Of a stretch of 64,000 nucleotides of DNA, positions 1-12,157 are shown piece after piece. Below the pieces are notes generated by a model, which did no database searches, was not told where the DNA came from, and worked only from the letters and a program-made list of their open reading frames with translations. Each line of letters opens with the position of its first letter. Positions within the stretch are counted from its first letter, which is position 1. A program made the translations under genes and the position numbers. Source of the stretch: Polytrichum commune (lineage: Eukaryota; Streptophyta; Polytrichopsida; Polytrichales; Polytrichaceae); assembly GCA_950295325.1 (NCBI GenBank), contig OX485803.1:70013554-70077553 (forward strand), written 5' to 3'.

Positions 1-1306
1 GGCAGGAGTTAACCCCATGTTTGGGATGTTTCATGGAAGTAACATGATAATCTCTTTTCCCTTGAAAATAACACTACATATGGGCCAATTATGCTCTAAT
101 TTAGTGTGGGTTGCTATTTGAACCAACACAAATTGTGCTAGATATTTTTGCTAAGGATGTCAATTTTTATTGAGTGATTTATTTGTATTTTTGGATGACT
201 ACATTTTGAATTTTGAAAATTATATATAACATAATAGAAGTTATAGCACATTAACATAACTTCAACTATTCATTCATGTTAATTGCCCTAATCAATGTAT
301 TGTAAGTTCTAATATTTCCAACAGATTTCCATGATTCTAGTAATATTTGAGGCTTCTTTTCAAATAAATTAAAATATTGTGATATTTTTATCAAAAACAT
401 CATATTTTGTAAAAAAATTCCCTACACCGTTTATAGCAACATCCCCCCCCCCCCCCTTTAACAAGTTGTTTCAAGGAAAGGGAGGGGTTGTTAGGCTAGA
501 GCGGCTTTGGACAAGCACAAAGCCTCCACCCCTGCCCAACCATCCACTTTGTAAAAATTGTCTTGCTTGGATCTTAGATGGCCATACTACCTAGTACTTG
601 ATATCTCATATTGAGTACTCTTATTAATTGAAGGCTTGAAATCCCATATAATTATGTATTGCCTCTTGCAAAACAAGTTCATGGCTAGGAAAAAACACAA
701 AGCAAACATGAAGTCAAGAATTCTACACGGCTAACTTGGAGATGTGTTAAGAATGATGTCATCAAACCCTCCACAACTAGCCACATTACTTAGCAATCCA
801 ATATCAATAGACCCCTTATTTGGGCAAACCAACCCATACCCTCATTCCTTGTTGGACGCCTAAACCCTTGGCCCCAAAGAACCAATGTATGGGTTGTTAC
901 GCCCCAACCATAGACCCCCCTAGTTGAGAGTAAAAGGCACCTTTGAGAATTCATGTAGATTGCATATGATTTTTTTTGGGGGGGGGGGGTTGACTCTATA
1001 TAGATTTGCTAATCTATGAATTTCTTTTGAAAAGTTTTCAAGCTACTTAACCTTCCTGAAATAGAAAAGGTTTCTCAAACTGTTGCTTTAAGGCCTCAGT
1101 ACCTTATGGGTGAATCCTGTGTTCCATATATGTAGACTGTCATTTGTTCCACCGGTGGCTCCTGCTGTTACCAAGTGGACTTTTAGCTCAAATACCATTC
1201 AGCCTCTAGCTTACCACATTCTCCTACATGGGCCTACAAAGAGGGAGAGTTGATATATGTGCTGTTTTCTCCTAAGCTACTTTAAGATCAAAAGTTCAAA
1301 AAGAAA
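1..1306. other. AT-rich intergenic stretch, no gene seen
   Basis: I see no coding region or recognisable element here. The stretch contains a run of 14 C at 443-456 and a T run followed by 12 G at 978-989. Short open frames are present but have no recognisable domains. Confidence 0.5.
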
Positions 1307-1564
1307 ATGGCCTGCATATATAAACAATATATCACTGTGGTACTTTTGCAGTGCTGTGGTGATTCACAAACAGACTGTGTGTCTGGAACAGTAAAACTGC
1401 AGGAGGCCGTGTTTCCTTTCCTTACATTTTGGGCACACAATGCAATTCAAGCCCTGGTAAATACGTCCGTGGAACATCAGATTCTTGGAGTTTCAGACAC
1501 AGCACGAAGTTGTACAACTTTGAAAATGCGGAAAAGAAAATCGTACTGGATCCTGGCTAGATAG
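1307..1564 (+). other. Possible exon fragment, unrecognised
   Basis: An open frame of 85 codons starts at an ATG and ends at TAG (1562-1564). It is less AT-rich than its surroundings, and a plausible splice acceptor (TTTTGCAG) ends near 1351, so it could be the last exon of a gene. The predicted peptide has a Cys-Cys pair near residue 16 and a basic C-terminus, but I recognise no family. It could equally be chance. Confidence 0.15.
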
Positions 1565-1867
1565 TACTATAATCCCCTTGTTCCGTTCTTTCTTCTTTTT
1601 TCTGCTCATCATCCCGAAAGAAGATAACGTTCTGTTACGAGACTATTAGCATGTCCACACTACGACCAACGATTGGTTCACAATAGTGGGGGAGTTTCCA
1701 GCTTGATAGGAGCTCTTGTCTTGTATGCAGTAAAATAAATGAACGAAATTGGAGCACATGATATTCAATGAGGCCACTATGAGTAAAACACAAGTCGCTT
1801 ACTGATGATAAAAAAATTCAAAACAAAGAAAAGTTTCCCTATCAAGAGAGACTTCTCTTGCTGCTAA

Positions 1868-2449
1868 GGGCCACTTCACACACGAAGACTGAGAGCATGT
1901 ACCAATACATTTCAAGCACTCTCATTGGTGGAAGAGGCAGAGCCGGTCCAAGTTCGCTTCACACTACGCTTGATACATTGGCCACACCGGGGAGTCCGAC
2001 CAGGGTCCAGCCAACCTGGCCGGTGCGGGCCCTCCCAGTGTGGCCAGTGTATGAGGGACCAACAGAGTTTATGAGTGCAAGATGGATGTAACGTCTACAT
2101 GGATTCCTACATGACATTGAATGGATCATGTGTCATGATCACTTGGATTATTTTCAATAACCGGCTCATGGAGGTAGGCCTAACATGAAACCGGGAGACC
2201 ATGGCACTCTGAACGCTCACAAGCATTGTTCTATTCTATTTTATCATATGTGAGGACACACATGAATAGAAGTTCATTGGAATAACATTTGGTTGAGGCC
2301 CCAATCACATATGACTTCACACACTACACTTGAGGATCCGTGACTCCACTACATAATTTTGGAAGTGTGTTGGGACAGCCTTTGGACACTTTCTTTTGGG
2401 CTCTCACAATTTCATGGTCACGGCTCTTGGCTCATGTGTGAAGTGGCCC
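1868..2449. mobile_element. MITE, PIF/Harbinger-like, copy 1
   Basis: This 582-bp element starts GGGCCACTTCACACA and ends with the inverted match TGTGTGAAGTGGCCC. Two further copies of the family lie at 56476-56955 and 57007-57608. The flanking triplets are TAA (left) and TAG (right), compatible with a diverged 3-bp TTA/TAA target duplication. GGGCC termini and a 3-bp TTA/TAA target are known traits of PIF/Harbinger and Tourist elements. It has no transposase, so it is non-autonomous. Confidence 0.75.
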
Positions 2450-3672
2450 TAGTGCCACGCACATGAGCAAGGATCAACTGCTCCGCCTAGCGAAGTGAAT
2501 GAAACTCATCCTCGCTCTATGCGGGACGTCCTCCCTCCGTTGGCAAGGGCGGCGAAGCATACCTCCGTCGCAGCCCGCAAGCCATGCATTCGTCGCCCTC
2601 CGCTATGCAATTCTCTTACTGCGTTGCTCCACAAACTGCAACAACTACACTACTGGAGGAATTTTCATTTGTAAAAATTATTGGGAGGAGGTAAGCGAAG
2701 AAGACGGTGGGGAGCAGAGGCGAGCGCAGCAAGGTACACCCCGTCCGCATGGCTAAGAAGCCAGCGCGCCGTCAGTGTGAACGCGTCCCTGCCGACCAAC
2801 CACCGGGGACCACCTGGACCTCCGCAAGGTGAATGACGGAGCGCTCCAGCACCATGTGCACCCGAACCCGAAGGAGCAGCGAATGGCCCTAACTTAGTGT
2901 GGGCATGGCATATTGTAATAATGCTCCAGCTGGGGGACTACAGAGCATGTGAGCCCAGGGAGCTGCCACATAACTACCTCGTCCGTTGACTCACTTGGAA
3001 TTCACCTTAATTACACGAGCTGGATTATGGCAAGATTACACCTCCACCTATGAAGTCAACCAAGAACACCTTGAAGAAGGCAAACCAGACCTTTGCACTC
3101 CCTTCCGTGAAGTTACCAATGGCCAACCTTTCCAGCAAAGCCCCAGTAAATCATTGCTTTATTTAGAAACATGCCATTACAAGAAAGTGAAAAGGAAGTG
3201 TGAGTCAGTGTTGAAATGGACCTGATAAGTTAAGTAATACTACTTTATTGGGTGGTAGGGGAGTATGAGCTACACTAGTATGGTATTTATTACTGTCACG
3301 TGGTATTTTACATCACTTTGGTCACTTCTCGGATGACACTTCTTAAGAATGAGTGAACAAATGTTGTCATGGATGAGTTGGCCAAAACCCTGTCAGCAAA
3401 TTGTGATGAAATGAATGACTGAAATTTGGGTGAAAAATCACCTGGTAATTGAGAGTAATTGCAACATTGTAAATCTATAATCCCCAAAAAATTTAAGAAG
3501 GAATGACAAATAATGTTGGGTTAGCAGTTAATGTTGGTGACACTACACCGCGGTTTACAATTTGTATTGACCAAGACAATTAGAATTGATGACACGAGAT
3601 AACATATTCAGTCTACTGAGTGTCTTCTTTAAAAGTAATACTATATTACACAAATTTAGGATATGCATGTAA
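2450..3672. other. Intergenic, possible gene fragments
   Basis: 2460-2900 is richer in GC than its surroundings, and 2986-3225 has an open frame with fairly even codon use on the plus strand. Neither gives a recognisable protein. They could be decayed gene fragments. Nothing else is seen. Confidence 0.3.
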
Positions 3673-5243
3673 CAGTCCTACCTCTTTAATAATACGACAC
3701 TTAATAATACGACAACCTCGATATATCGACACAAATTTTGTAAATCAAACTTGCCAGTTGAAATCTACTTCTATAATACAACTATGACATTGTTAATATG
3801 ACACTCCGGGACCCCCAAATGTCATATTATAGAGGTAATCAATGCATATACAGCAAGTCCTACACGTGTATAAGTACATAATTAATATTAAATATATGTA
3901 GCTTTCACATATGAAATGTGGATAAAATAAAATTTAATATAAAATGATGTTAAAACATGGGAATGAAGGGAACTAGGTTCTCTATCTCTAAACCTAATCA
4001 AGAGACTCGTTACTTTTTGTCTCTTTCACAATATTTTCTCACCTAAACTCTAAACCAAGGTGCATAGTTTGTTTTCGAGCATTTTGAACTCAATATTTAC
4101 TAGATTGTTTTGATCTACGTGCTGTTGGAAAACTTTTGAAATTTCACTTCTCTTGGTGGTAGTTTGTTCCAATTCCGAGTTGTATTTGTGGAGTTATGAG
4201 CATTTGTAGGTATGTTAGATTTAAGCGATTGATTTCAAGACAATTATCTACTATGGCCTTGGGATAGAGAATAAAGCCACATGGTTTTGACCTTAATGCA
4301 CCACCCTAGGCTTGGACTCTTTAGATGTTGATGAGAGACCTCCACCTATTTTGATACTAGCAAATGGTCAACATCATGCTCAATTGTTAGCTATATTTGT
4401 TTTTTTATGGATAACCCATTGGAGTTTACTCTTGCAAACGTAATGAAATTGTAGGCCATATCGGAGACGCTCAATAAGATATTTGTTGCTAATTTGTAGT
4501 GGCAACATCAAGAGACTATTGATTCCTTCTTCAAGTCCACATAGATTTCATGAGAGAAATTTGAATACATTCTAATCCCAATAATATGAAACTCGATAAT
4601 ATGACACCTCGATTGTATGACACATTTCCCATCAACTAAACTTTCTAGTGTTAATTTACCCCAATAATATGACTACGACACTCATAATTCAACATTTTAA
4701 GGCCGGATTTGTCATACAATTGAGGTAATTAATGCGTGCAATGGCGGGACCCATGCTAATGATTTGTCTGGGATCAAGGAGTCAATGATCGATTCATCAA
4801 TGGTTTAACTTAAGCTAACTTGGCTAATTGTTTAAAACTTTGGTTTCAAAACAAACGTTGCACTTTTCAGTCTTTGGATTTAGGTGGAGGTTGAGGGTTT
4901 AGGGACTATTTGATATGCAAACTATAATTTTGAAGTAGTTGATTTCTCTTCTTGATTCAAAATTTGTCCTCACACTTAAATCTCATATCTCTTTGGATTG
5001 GAAAACTTTAGCCCTCGCCAAACTTATACTTCTAGATTTGCCCATGCCACTCTTCAAATTCTTGGTTTCGGAGGTATCAATATTCTTGAGTGGCTGATGT
5101 TTTTCATTTCATTTATAAGTTCAACAATTTCGGTGTTGTTGACCACATTTACACACAAAACAACTTGCATTAACCTCCTCCACATTGCTTATGGCAATGG
5201 AAGATGTTTATAATATGGATGAGAGTAGTTTCTTTATCAAGCC

Positions 5244-5823
5244 CCCGGGTACGCAATTCCCATATTATACACAGGGGGCATCGTACTTAAAACGGCTTAG
5301 AGGACGGCTTTTGTAAAAATTATATCAAATTAAAATGATAAAAAAGTTGGGTGAAGACCAAATTAAATAAAATGAGATGAAAAAAAAGTTGGGTAAAGAC
5401 CAAATTAAATAAAATGAGATGAAAAAAAAGTTGGGTGAAGACCAAATTAAATAAATGAGATGAAAAAAAAGTTGGGTTGCATATTTATTAAGCCTCCCAT
5501 TAAAATTATAAGCCACGAATAGTTGCCTCCCATTAAAATTATAATTCATTCACAATGTTAAAATTTTATTAAAAAGTCCAAAAAGTTGGGTAGTTTGACC
5601 TATGGTACCTGTATTAAAAAAATTCATATAATTAGGTTTTTAATGCAATTATATGCTTCAAAATATATTCATTTCCTATATATAATTACATTTTTGGATT
5701 CCTTGTTAGAAGGGCTACAAGGGTTTCCTACATTAAAACAAATTGTATCACTCAATATTGGACTAAAACGCATTATAAGTGATTATAATCAGGACCATAT
5801 AATACGGGAGTTGCGTACCCGGG
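5244..5823. mobile_element. Nested 580-bp DNA transposon in the pogo transposase
   Basis: The ends are inverted repeats, CCCGGGTACGCAA on the left and TTGCGTACCCGGG on the right. The 8-bp direct repeat ATCAAGCC flanks it (5236-5243 and 5824-5831). Removing the insert and one repeat restores continuity of the transposase-like frame around I-K-P. The 8-bp duplication suggests hAT, but a 9-bp MULE reading is possible because C runs blur the edge. There is no transposase inside. Confidence 0.8.
5345..5480. repeat. 42-bp tandem repeat, about 3.3 copies
   Basis: A unit starting GTTGGGTGAAGACCAAATTA is repeated about every 42 bp, with small differences, inside the nested 580-bp element. A run of 7-8 A ends each unit. 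The open frame on the minus strand merely reads through this repeat. Confidence 0.85.
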
Positions 5824-6608
5824 ATCAAGCCCACCCAAACAAGACGTACACAATGAAAAGTTCATGGGCGCAAAATTCAAAAAGACCATCTCACTCTTGT
5901 TCTTGTTGTAAACACGACATGCACTAACAAGTTGAAACCTATGATTATTTACAAATGTTTGCGCCCAAGATGCTTTGGAAGGTGATTGCCAATATATTAT
6001 GTGTGGTGGTTCGCAAACCAAATGGCATGGATGACATCATGTGTATTTGAGAGTTGGATGATGGCCTCTATGTACATTTTAAAATGCACAAGATTTTCAT
6101 TTCCAACATCAGCAAACATCATCAAAAGATACATATTCTTACTTTTGTTGTGTGTGATATGGTGAAGACATCATCATGAAACTATTTTGGTTTAAACTCC
6201 ATATTTTGTGACGTTGTGAGCATATTTATTTAATAAAAACGTTCTTTCATATCTATGTATCTTCATTGTGTATACATTTTACATTGAAATAGGCCATTTT
6301 CTTGAAAAACATCGATAGCACGACATTGGAGGCCAAAATGTCATATTCCGTAGAATACGACATTTGGATAATACGACACTTTCTTGCGTGACCGAACGTG
6401 TCATATTAAAGAAGGAGAAGAACATTTGTAAAGACACCTAAAAGAATATTTATTTTGTATATGTGGCAAAATATGTAATGTGTGTTCATGAAGTACCCCG
6501 TTATTATGACAAAGAGGGCTAATTTGTCATGTTATCAAATATGTGACACCTAAATAATATGATGGTTTTCTTGTCTCCCAAATGTGTCATATTAAAGAGG
6601 TAGGATTG

Positions 6609-8339
6609 TTTGTACATATAGCCACTGACACTTATTTAAGAAATCAACCTAAATTTTCATAAATATCTGCACATCAACCTATGCCAACACTTTAAACAAA
6701 TGTGGGCTTAAATGACACAATCCAAAATAACATTGTGTCACTTAGATGAGTTCACAAGGAACATATATTGCATCAAAATTGTTGAAGTTGTTCCTTGAGA
6801 GCTCCACTGTTTATGATATTTAGTGTCACATGCATAATCATGTCACTTACCCTATTTTGAGGTATATGTTAGGTTGTACTAATTACCAACAACTTCACCA
6901 TCAGTGTCACTTCATGACACTTGGCATTCAAGTGCGATTCCTAATATCTTGGCAAGACTTTGTTCAAAAATGTTATGAGGTGCATGCCAATGTTACACAA
7001 TGGTCTACAAGTTGACTAAAGTGTACGCAAATGACACTTGGTATTATTATGTTCATAATCTCTTCCTTTCACATACAAAAATGTAAACACATGACACAGT
7101 TAATATGACTGATAACTAATTCAAAGAGGTGGATGACCCATTGATTCGGTTGATTGTCATCCACTCTCCTCTTGTTGGCTACTTGGTCCATATATAGTAA
7201 GCTTAGTTCTTATGTGAATCCTCGTTTGAATTTGCTATGGTGAATGCAACTTATACATCTAATGACAATGATACAAGGAATAATTACAAAAGAAGTTACA
7301 ACACTATTAACTTAAGAAACGTGGTCTTAAAATGTTCCCATTTGACACAGGCAATCATTAGCACATGACCCCATTGACAAGTGTCGAGTCCGATCGTCAA
7401 TTGAGTTTCTAAGAATGGGAGCATGCAGTCCGATATGTGTTTGAACACATGTCATCGTTTTGGAAATCGGTCTTGGAGCCACAGCAAGCCACACACACTG
7501 CACCTCTTAAATATTAGGTTTAGGTGTTCCAATGAGAAAAGTAACTGAATAAGGGATGTCTACTTGAAGAATGGGAGGCCCACGCACTCCGACCCAGGTT
7601 GCTGTTTCTGTCAACGCAGTTTCGGCGGCCACTGCACGCCAAGCCCGCCACACTCTCCGGTGTCCACTCCGGCAGCCCTCGCGAGCGGGACGGGAAGCCA
7701 AAAGGCTAAGCAACGCAGTCGATTAAGTTATCTGCGCACAGGATCAGGAGGCAGGATGTGAAGTAAATCCAACAAAGCAACAGGCAGCTGTAAATTGACA
7801 AGCACTGCAATGCGGTTCCTGGAACCCTTTACACCACCCAGCTTACCCTCTCAGCTTCCGCGTCCGAGCCACTCGAACGTGACGACTCAGGATCATCAGG
7901 ATCGCAGGCCACCATCGTACCTACCGCCCAAGAACTTCGCTTCTACATAATAGCATGCTATCATAATCTTCTAGCAACAACATCTCTGACAACCTTCAGA
8001 TTGCCTCACCAAGGGCAAGTGTTGGTGTGCTTGGATACATCAACATTCAGTGTTGAGTGAGTTCTGTGCAAGTTGCTCAAGATGCAGGAGAATTACAAGT
8101 CTAGCGGCGAGGGAAGTCGAAGCTGCCGGGTCAGAATTTGAAGTTTGGCAGGTGCTGGATTTCTCTTCACGCTACACATGAAACTGCATCGACTTGATCA
8201 TCGCAAGAGTACTGGTGTGCTAAGAAGATAAATCTGCAGGATTTGCAGGCAGGCTGGTTAGAAAGTTTTTGAACTTGGAGCTTGCGAGCACACTAGATTT
8301 GCAGGCTGGTTAGAATTAGCTCAAGTGATTATTGCAGTG
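6609..8339. other. Intergenic, upstream of the peroxidase gene
   Basis: 6609-7500 is AT-rich with short motifs (TTTAGTGTCAC and similar) like the termini of MITEs elsewhere in the window. About 7560-8339 is GC-richer and lies directly upstream of the peroxidase start, so it probably holds its promoter and 5' UTR. I cannot fix a TATA box or transcription start. Confidence 0.4.
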
Positions 8340-10567
8340 ATGGGGGCGAGGGGGTTGATGGGCGTGTTGGGCTTAACTTTGGTGGTACTTGTCCTGGCGA
8401 CAAGCTCTTGGAGCACACCGGCTGAAGCTACGGGGGCTCTCATGTTCAAGAAAGCGACGAAGAAGAAGGCGTCGACCTCGACCTCGACGAAGTTGAAGGT
8501 GGGGTTTTACACTGGTTCGTGTGCAACGGTGGAGACTCAGATCAGGAATGCAGTGGTGGCACAGGCGAAACTGGATCCAACCATCATTCCAGCTCTCATC
8601 CGCCTCTTTTTTCATGATTGCTTCGCCAATGTAAGTCTCAAATATCTCTCCCAACTTATCCTGCTTTCTATATCTCCTCCTGCAAATCGATCTCAAATTT
8701 CTCAGTGCGTGTGGCTCAGAAGAGAAGAGGAGCAGTGATGATGAATGATGTTGTTTACTGACGTTGTTGGAGCATTTTGTATATATCTTTCCTTGAAGAG
8801 GTGATGTCATGTGTGACGAGTCAACGCTCGTGGGTTGCAGGGAAAGTGCGATGCTTCCGTATTGCTCAAGGGCACCAGCACTACGAAGACTGAGCTTGAC
8901 TCGACTACGAATCTGACGTTGCAAGGGTTGAATTTCATTGATTTTCTCAAATCCATGCTCACAAAAGCCAACTGCACCCAAGTGTCTTGCGCTGACATAA
9001 TCGCTCTGTCTGCCAGAGACGCGGTTGTTGCGGTGAGCGGGCTGACCTCACTACCCTGCTCATTATTATTTGTTCAGATATGCAACCGACTGACAGTGCC
9101 TGTCCTCATTGAGAATAAACATAGTTTCGTGGGAAAATGCTGACTTCTGAAGTTGGTGATCATCCCATGAGTCTCATTCTACTTTCAGCACAGGGACCGC
9201 GGATGCAATGTGTTTGCAACTGCGCTGTCTATCTTATCCACTGTAAAGGCATTGTCTTGTCAGCTGTTTTGAGAATAAGATATGGGTTGTGAGTTAGTTT
9301 TTGTATTCTGACGGGTGAAGGTTTCTATGCAATTGTTTGGCAGGGTGGTGGAACATCCTACAGCATACCAACTGGTCGAAAGGATGGCTTGGTTTCTCTT
9401 AAAGCGGACGCAGACAACATGCCCACTTCTCGTACTCCAATCTCTGGCATTCTTGCCCAATTCTCCAACAAAGGGTTTAGTGCTCAGGAAATGGTGGTCC
9501 TCACAGGTATTCCACTATGCCATCGAACTGCCTTCACACGCAGTTCACACTTTGGTTGTATGCACTCGAATATTTTCCTCGGTAGATGTCGAGCAAATGA
9601 ATTGTTTTGAAGACTTTCTAGATAATTACCGGTGAACCTTTTAAACCACGGTATCTTAGTTCTCTTGGAAGTTTGGTTTATCTTAGCTTGTGACAGTAGA
9701 GGGTATAATATGAACTAGATAATGTAGGTAATGGGTTGTAGTAGGCGTCCAACCCATTGAGCTGTGTGCTAGTGGCAAGGTAGGTGTTGGGTGCCTACTA
9801 CAACCGATGGCTAGAGGGCATGCGTTCATTACTTGACATACTTGACTCATCCAAACGGAGAGCACTTTCAACAACTTTCTTGTGCTATTCTATCAATGTA
9901 GAGAACATTTCTTCTAAAATATTTAGTCAATGTTCAGGAGTAGACTAGAGTAGATGGATATTTCATTGTTATAGCATATCGACATTCACACTCCTTTCCC
10001 GGTTATGTAGTTCGTAGTGGTCAAGCTATGGCAGGGTCATCCATTACGTTTGATAATGTGCCTTCTTGCATCCAATTAGGTATAGACATGTGAAAGAAAT
10101 TGCTTAGCATTAAGTCAAAGCTTCTGTCTCTGACGTTCATGCGATGTGCAGGAGGGGGACACACAGTTGGTAAAACACACTGTGGATTCTTTTTCGAGCG
10201 TCTTTGGAACTTCTTCAACACAGGCAAACCCGACCCACAAATGAACTCGACCCTTGTGACGGAGTTGCAGAAAGTGTGCCCAAACCAATCAGGACTGGGA
10301 AACTCCACATTCTTAGACCGAGGTACACCATTGGTTATGGATAATGTCTACTTTAAGCAACTTCTCATCAAAAAGGGAGTAATGCAATCAGACCAAGGCC
10401 TTTTACAAAATACAGAGACGAAGCCTCTAGTTACTTCTCTTGCACAAGGAGCAAATACTGCCTTCCTCCAGCAGTTTGCAACCGCCATGGTGAAGCTAGG
10501 GAACCTTGGTCCCATCACGAGCACCAAACTTGGAGAGATTCGGAAAGTTTGTTCGAAGATTAATTAG
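8340..10567 (+). CDS. Class III (secretory) peroxidase, 4 exons
   Basis: Exons are 8340-8630, 8841-9032, 9344-9506 and 10152-10567; all introns are GT-AG and the joined frame is 353 aa. The family oxidises phenolics with H2O2 in the cell wall or apoplast. Residues 1-32 look like a signal peptide. RLFFHDCF gives the distal Arg (about 88) and His (about 92), and GGGHTVGKTHC the proximal haem His (about 219). All eight disulfide cysteines can be placed (GSC, HDC, KCDAS, NCTQVSC, THC, KVC, and RKVC near the end). Three introns after HDCF-x-N, after ARDAVVA and before GGHTVG fit the ancestral layout of the family. Oddities: a Lys/Thr/Ser-rich linker (about residues 37-54) before the mature domain, and one extra residue in N-G-K-C-D-A-S compared with the usual N-G-C-D-A-S. 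An in-frame GTG lies upstream, but the ATG at 8340 directly precedes the hydrophobic signal sequence. It appears intact. Confidence 0.93.
9734..9805. repeat. Inverted repeat (hairpin) in peroxidase intron 3
   Basis: A perfect 13-bp arm GGTTGTAGTAGGC (9734-9746) pairs with GCCTACTACAACC (9793-9805). A 46-bp spacer lies between. It sits in the 645-bp third intron. It may be a remnant of a small foldback element; no function is evident. Confidence 0.7.
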
Positions 10568-12157
10568 TTCAACCCACTAACTACATAGGTAGTTTATCCA
10601 TTGATCGAGAGGGACATGTCAGCGATGGCTCAAATCTCTTAGTGACATGTAACTCGTGTACTAACTGACTAGGTAGTTTGAAAATTAGGAGCAGGGATTC
10701 TTGTAAAACAAAATTTAAAATTCTGGGTGCGGAGCAAATAGCGAAGCTGGTCCGTGCAAACCCTTTACCCGCCTATCATGATGAGACATGATGTGGGGTG
10801 GAATGAATCTACATTTTAATTCAATTTTTTGCTTCCATGATGTCTTCAACTTTACATGCTCAGTAAAGTGAAGATCTGAGATGAATCCTTGATGGTGTGT
10901 GGTCACTCGTAACCTGTCTGCATCGTATACTAGTACTGCAACAATGCTCATCTTACTGTGTCCATCAGTTTCTTGCCAACCAGAATGAGGGACTCAGACA
11001 ATCCTCTCTACCTAGCACAGAAATTGAAGGAATAATTGCAGCAAGGTATGTAGGTGTTATTCATTTACTTTTCTTTATCGGAGACTAGTGCACCCTAAAT
11101 TCCGTAATATCAACCTCCATAATGTCACTCACTCTCTAATATCTTGAAACCCTCACTCTTTATTGTCACATTACTCTCCTTGATATCACGAATTTTGTCA
11201 TGAATGTAAACCACCCAAGAAGTCAACCCACACCCTTGCATTGTGTCACGTGACAATATGTGGAGTGTCACCTTCTTATTCTTTTTCTTCATCTTATGCC
11301 ACTTGTTGAATGTTGGTGCATGCATATACATCGCCTGGGAAGGCCAAGTGGAGTGGACCACACCACACCATTACAATGTTGCACTTTGTGTTATTCCATA
11401 GTGTCACATGCTACACTAATTCCATAACATCACGCATCCATGTTAATACTACAAAACTCCGTAATATCACGTGCACTTTGGTTGCCGCAGGTGTGATACT
11501 ACAGAGTTTTGAGTGGATTTGATAGTTTGGTGTGTGTTTAGGTGAGGGTCAAAGAACAAATGCCATAAAGACACATGTTTGAAAGAGGTTGGTTGACATC
11601 TTCAAATTTTATTAATTATTTCACACTCAAAGGCAAACACAGTTGGTCTGACCTTTGTATTTAGTTAACAAACATGCACTTCCGATAACCACAAAATAAA
11701 TAAGGGGAGCTCCAATTTTCAATATGGTTTTTGTTGGTGATTCATCATAGATTTGCTAGTGCAAGAAAATTTGTAGATGTTAATATGCTAAATAGAAGAT
11801 GGAGAGCAAGAGAAACGTGTGCTAAATTGTGGGTTCAACATGATTGGAAGCTCGAGACACACATCTAGACAACCAATACCAATCCTTCAGCAATTTGGAT
11901 GTTACAGATGCCAAATATGTCCATTGTGCAAGTAAATTTAGCATTCCTCCACCAATTTATCAAAACTACTCTCATCTTAAGTGGGTGATAACTTGCACTT
12001 GAAACTTCAAGTCCTCAAATTTAGATTCCTTGATAGAAACCTTAAGGTGTACAGACTCTGTAACACCTTTACAAGAGGTGGCCTCATAAGGTAGACTTCC
12101 TTAAGATAATTCTCTTAATTAGACAGCTATATTTGAGTGGTATATGGTTACGTATGG
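10568..12157. other. Intergenic with TCAC/ATATCAC-rich segment
   Basis: No gene is seen. Between about 11095 and 11500 a loose motif (AATATCAC, AATGTCAC, GTGTCAC) recurs roughly ten times in both orientations. This resembles the terminal region of a pogo-like element, but I could not fix its ends. Confidence 0.35.

Larger units (their letters stand above)
4998..6090 (+). pseudogene. pogo-type DDE transposase remnant
   Basis: Three blocks resemble the pogo/Tigger transposase in order. Near 4998 is a segment like the CENP-B-type DNA-binding region (LENFSPRQ). At 5205-5243 VYNMDESSFFIKP matches the first catalytic Asp block, usually N-x-DE-(S/T)-G. At 5832-5990 come a K-x-H-L-T-L-V-L block and then KLKPMIIYK...PRCF, and at about 6018-6060 an AWMTS...FESW block in another frame. 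Stop codons follow TRRTQ and PRCFGR, and there is at least one frameshift. A 580-bp insertion splits it just after the first Asp block. It is not functional. Confidence 0.7.
3673..6608 (+). mobile_element. Decayed pogo/Tigger-type DNA transposon
   Basis: The ends are inverted repeats: left CAGTCCTACCTCTTTAATA, right the complement with one substitution (CAATCCTACCTCTTTAATA). This resembles the CAGT...ACCTCTATAA termini known for plant pogo-like elements (Lemi1/Emigrant). TA-type flanks are plausible (TA to the left, degraded on the right). The interior has transposase remnants around 4998-6090, split by a younger element at 5244-5823. Motifs like the termini (AATATGAC/GTCATATT next to ACCTC/GAGGT) recur at about 3800-3840, 4575-4730 and 6340-6600. 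Confidence 0.7.

Noticed and set aside
5325-5549. Repetitive membrane-like peptide on the minus strand
   Set aside because: It is a translation of the 42-bp tandem repeat and has no independent support.
8373-8981. 202-codon open frame on the minus strand
   Set aside because: It lies opposite exons 1 and 2 of the peroxidase and has no recognisable domain, so it is a shadow of the real gene.
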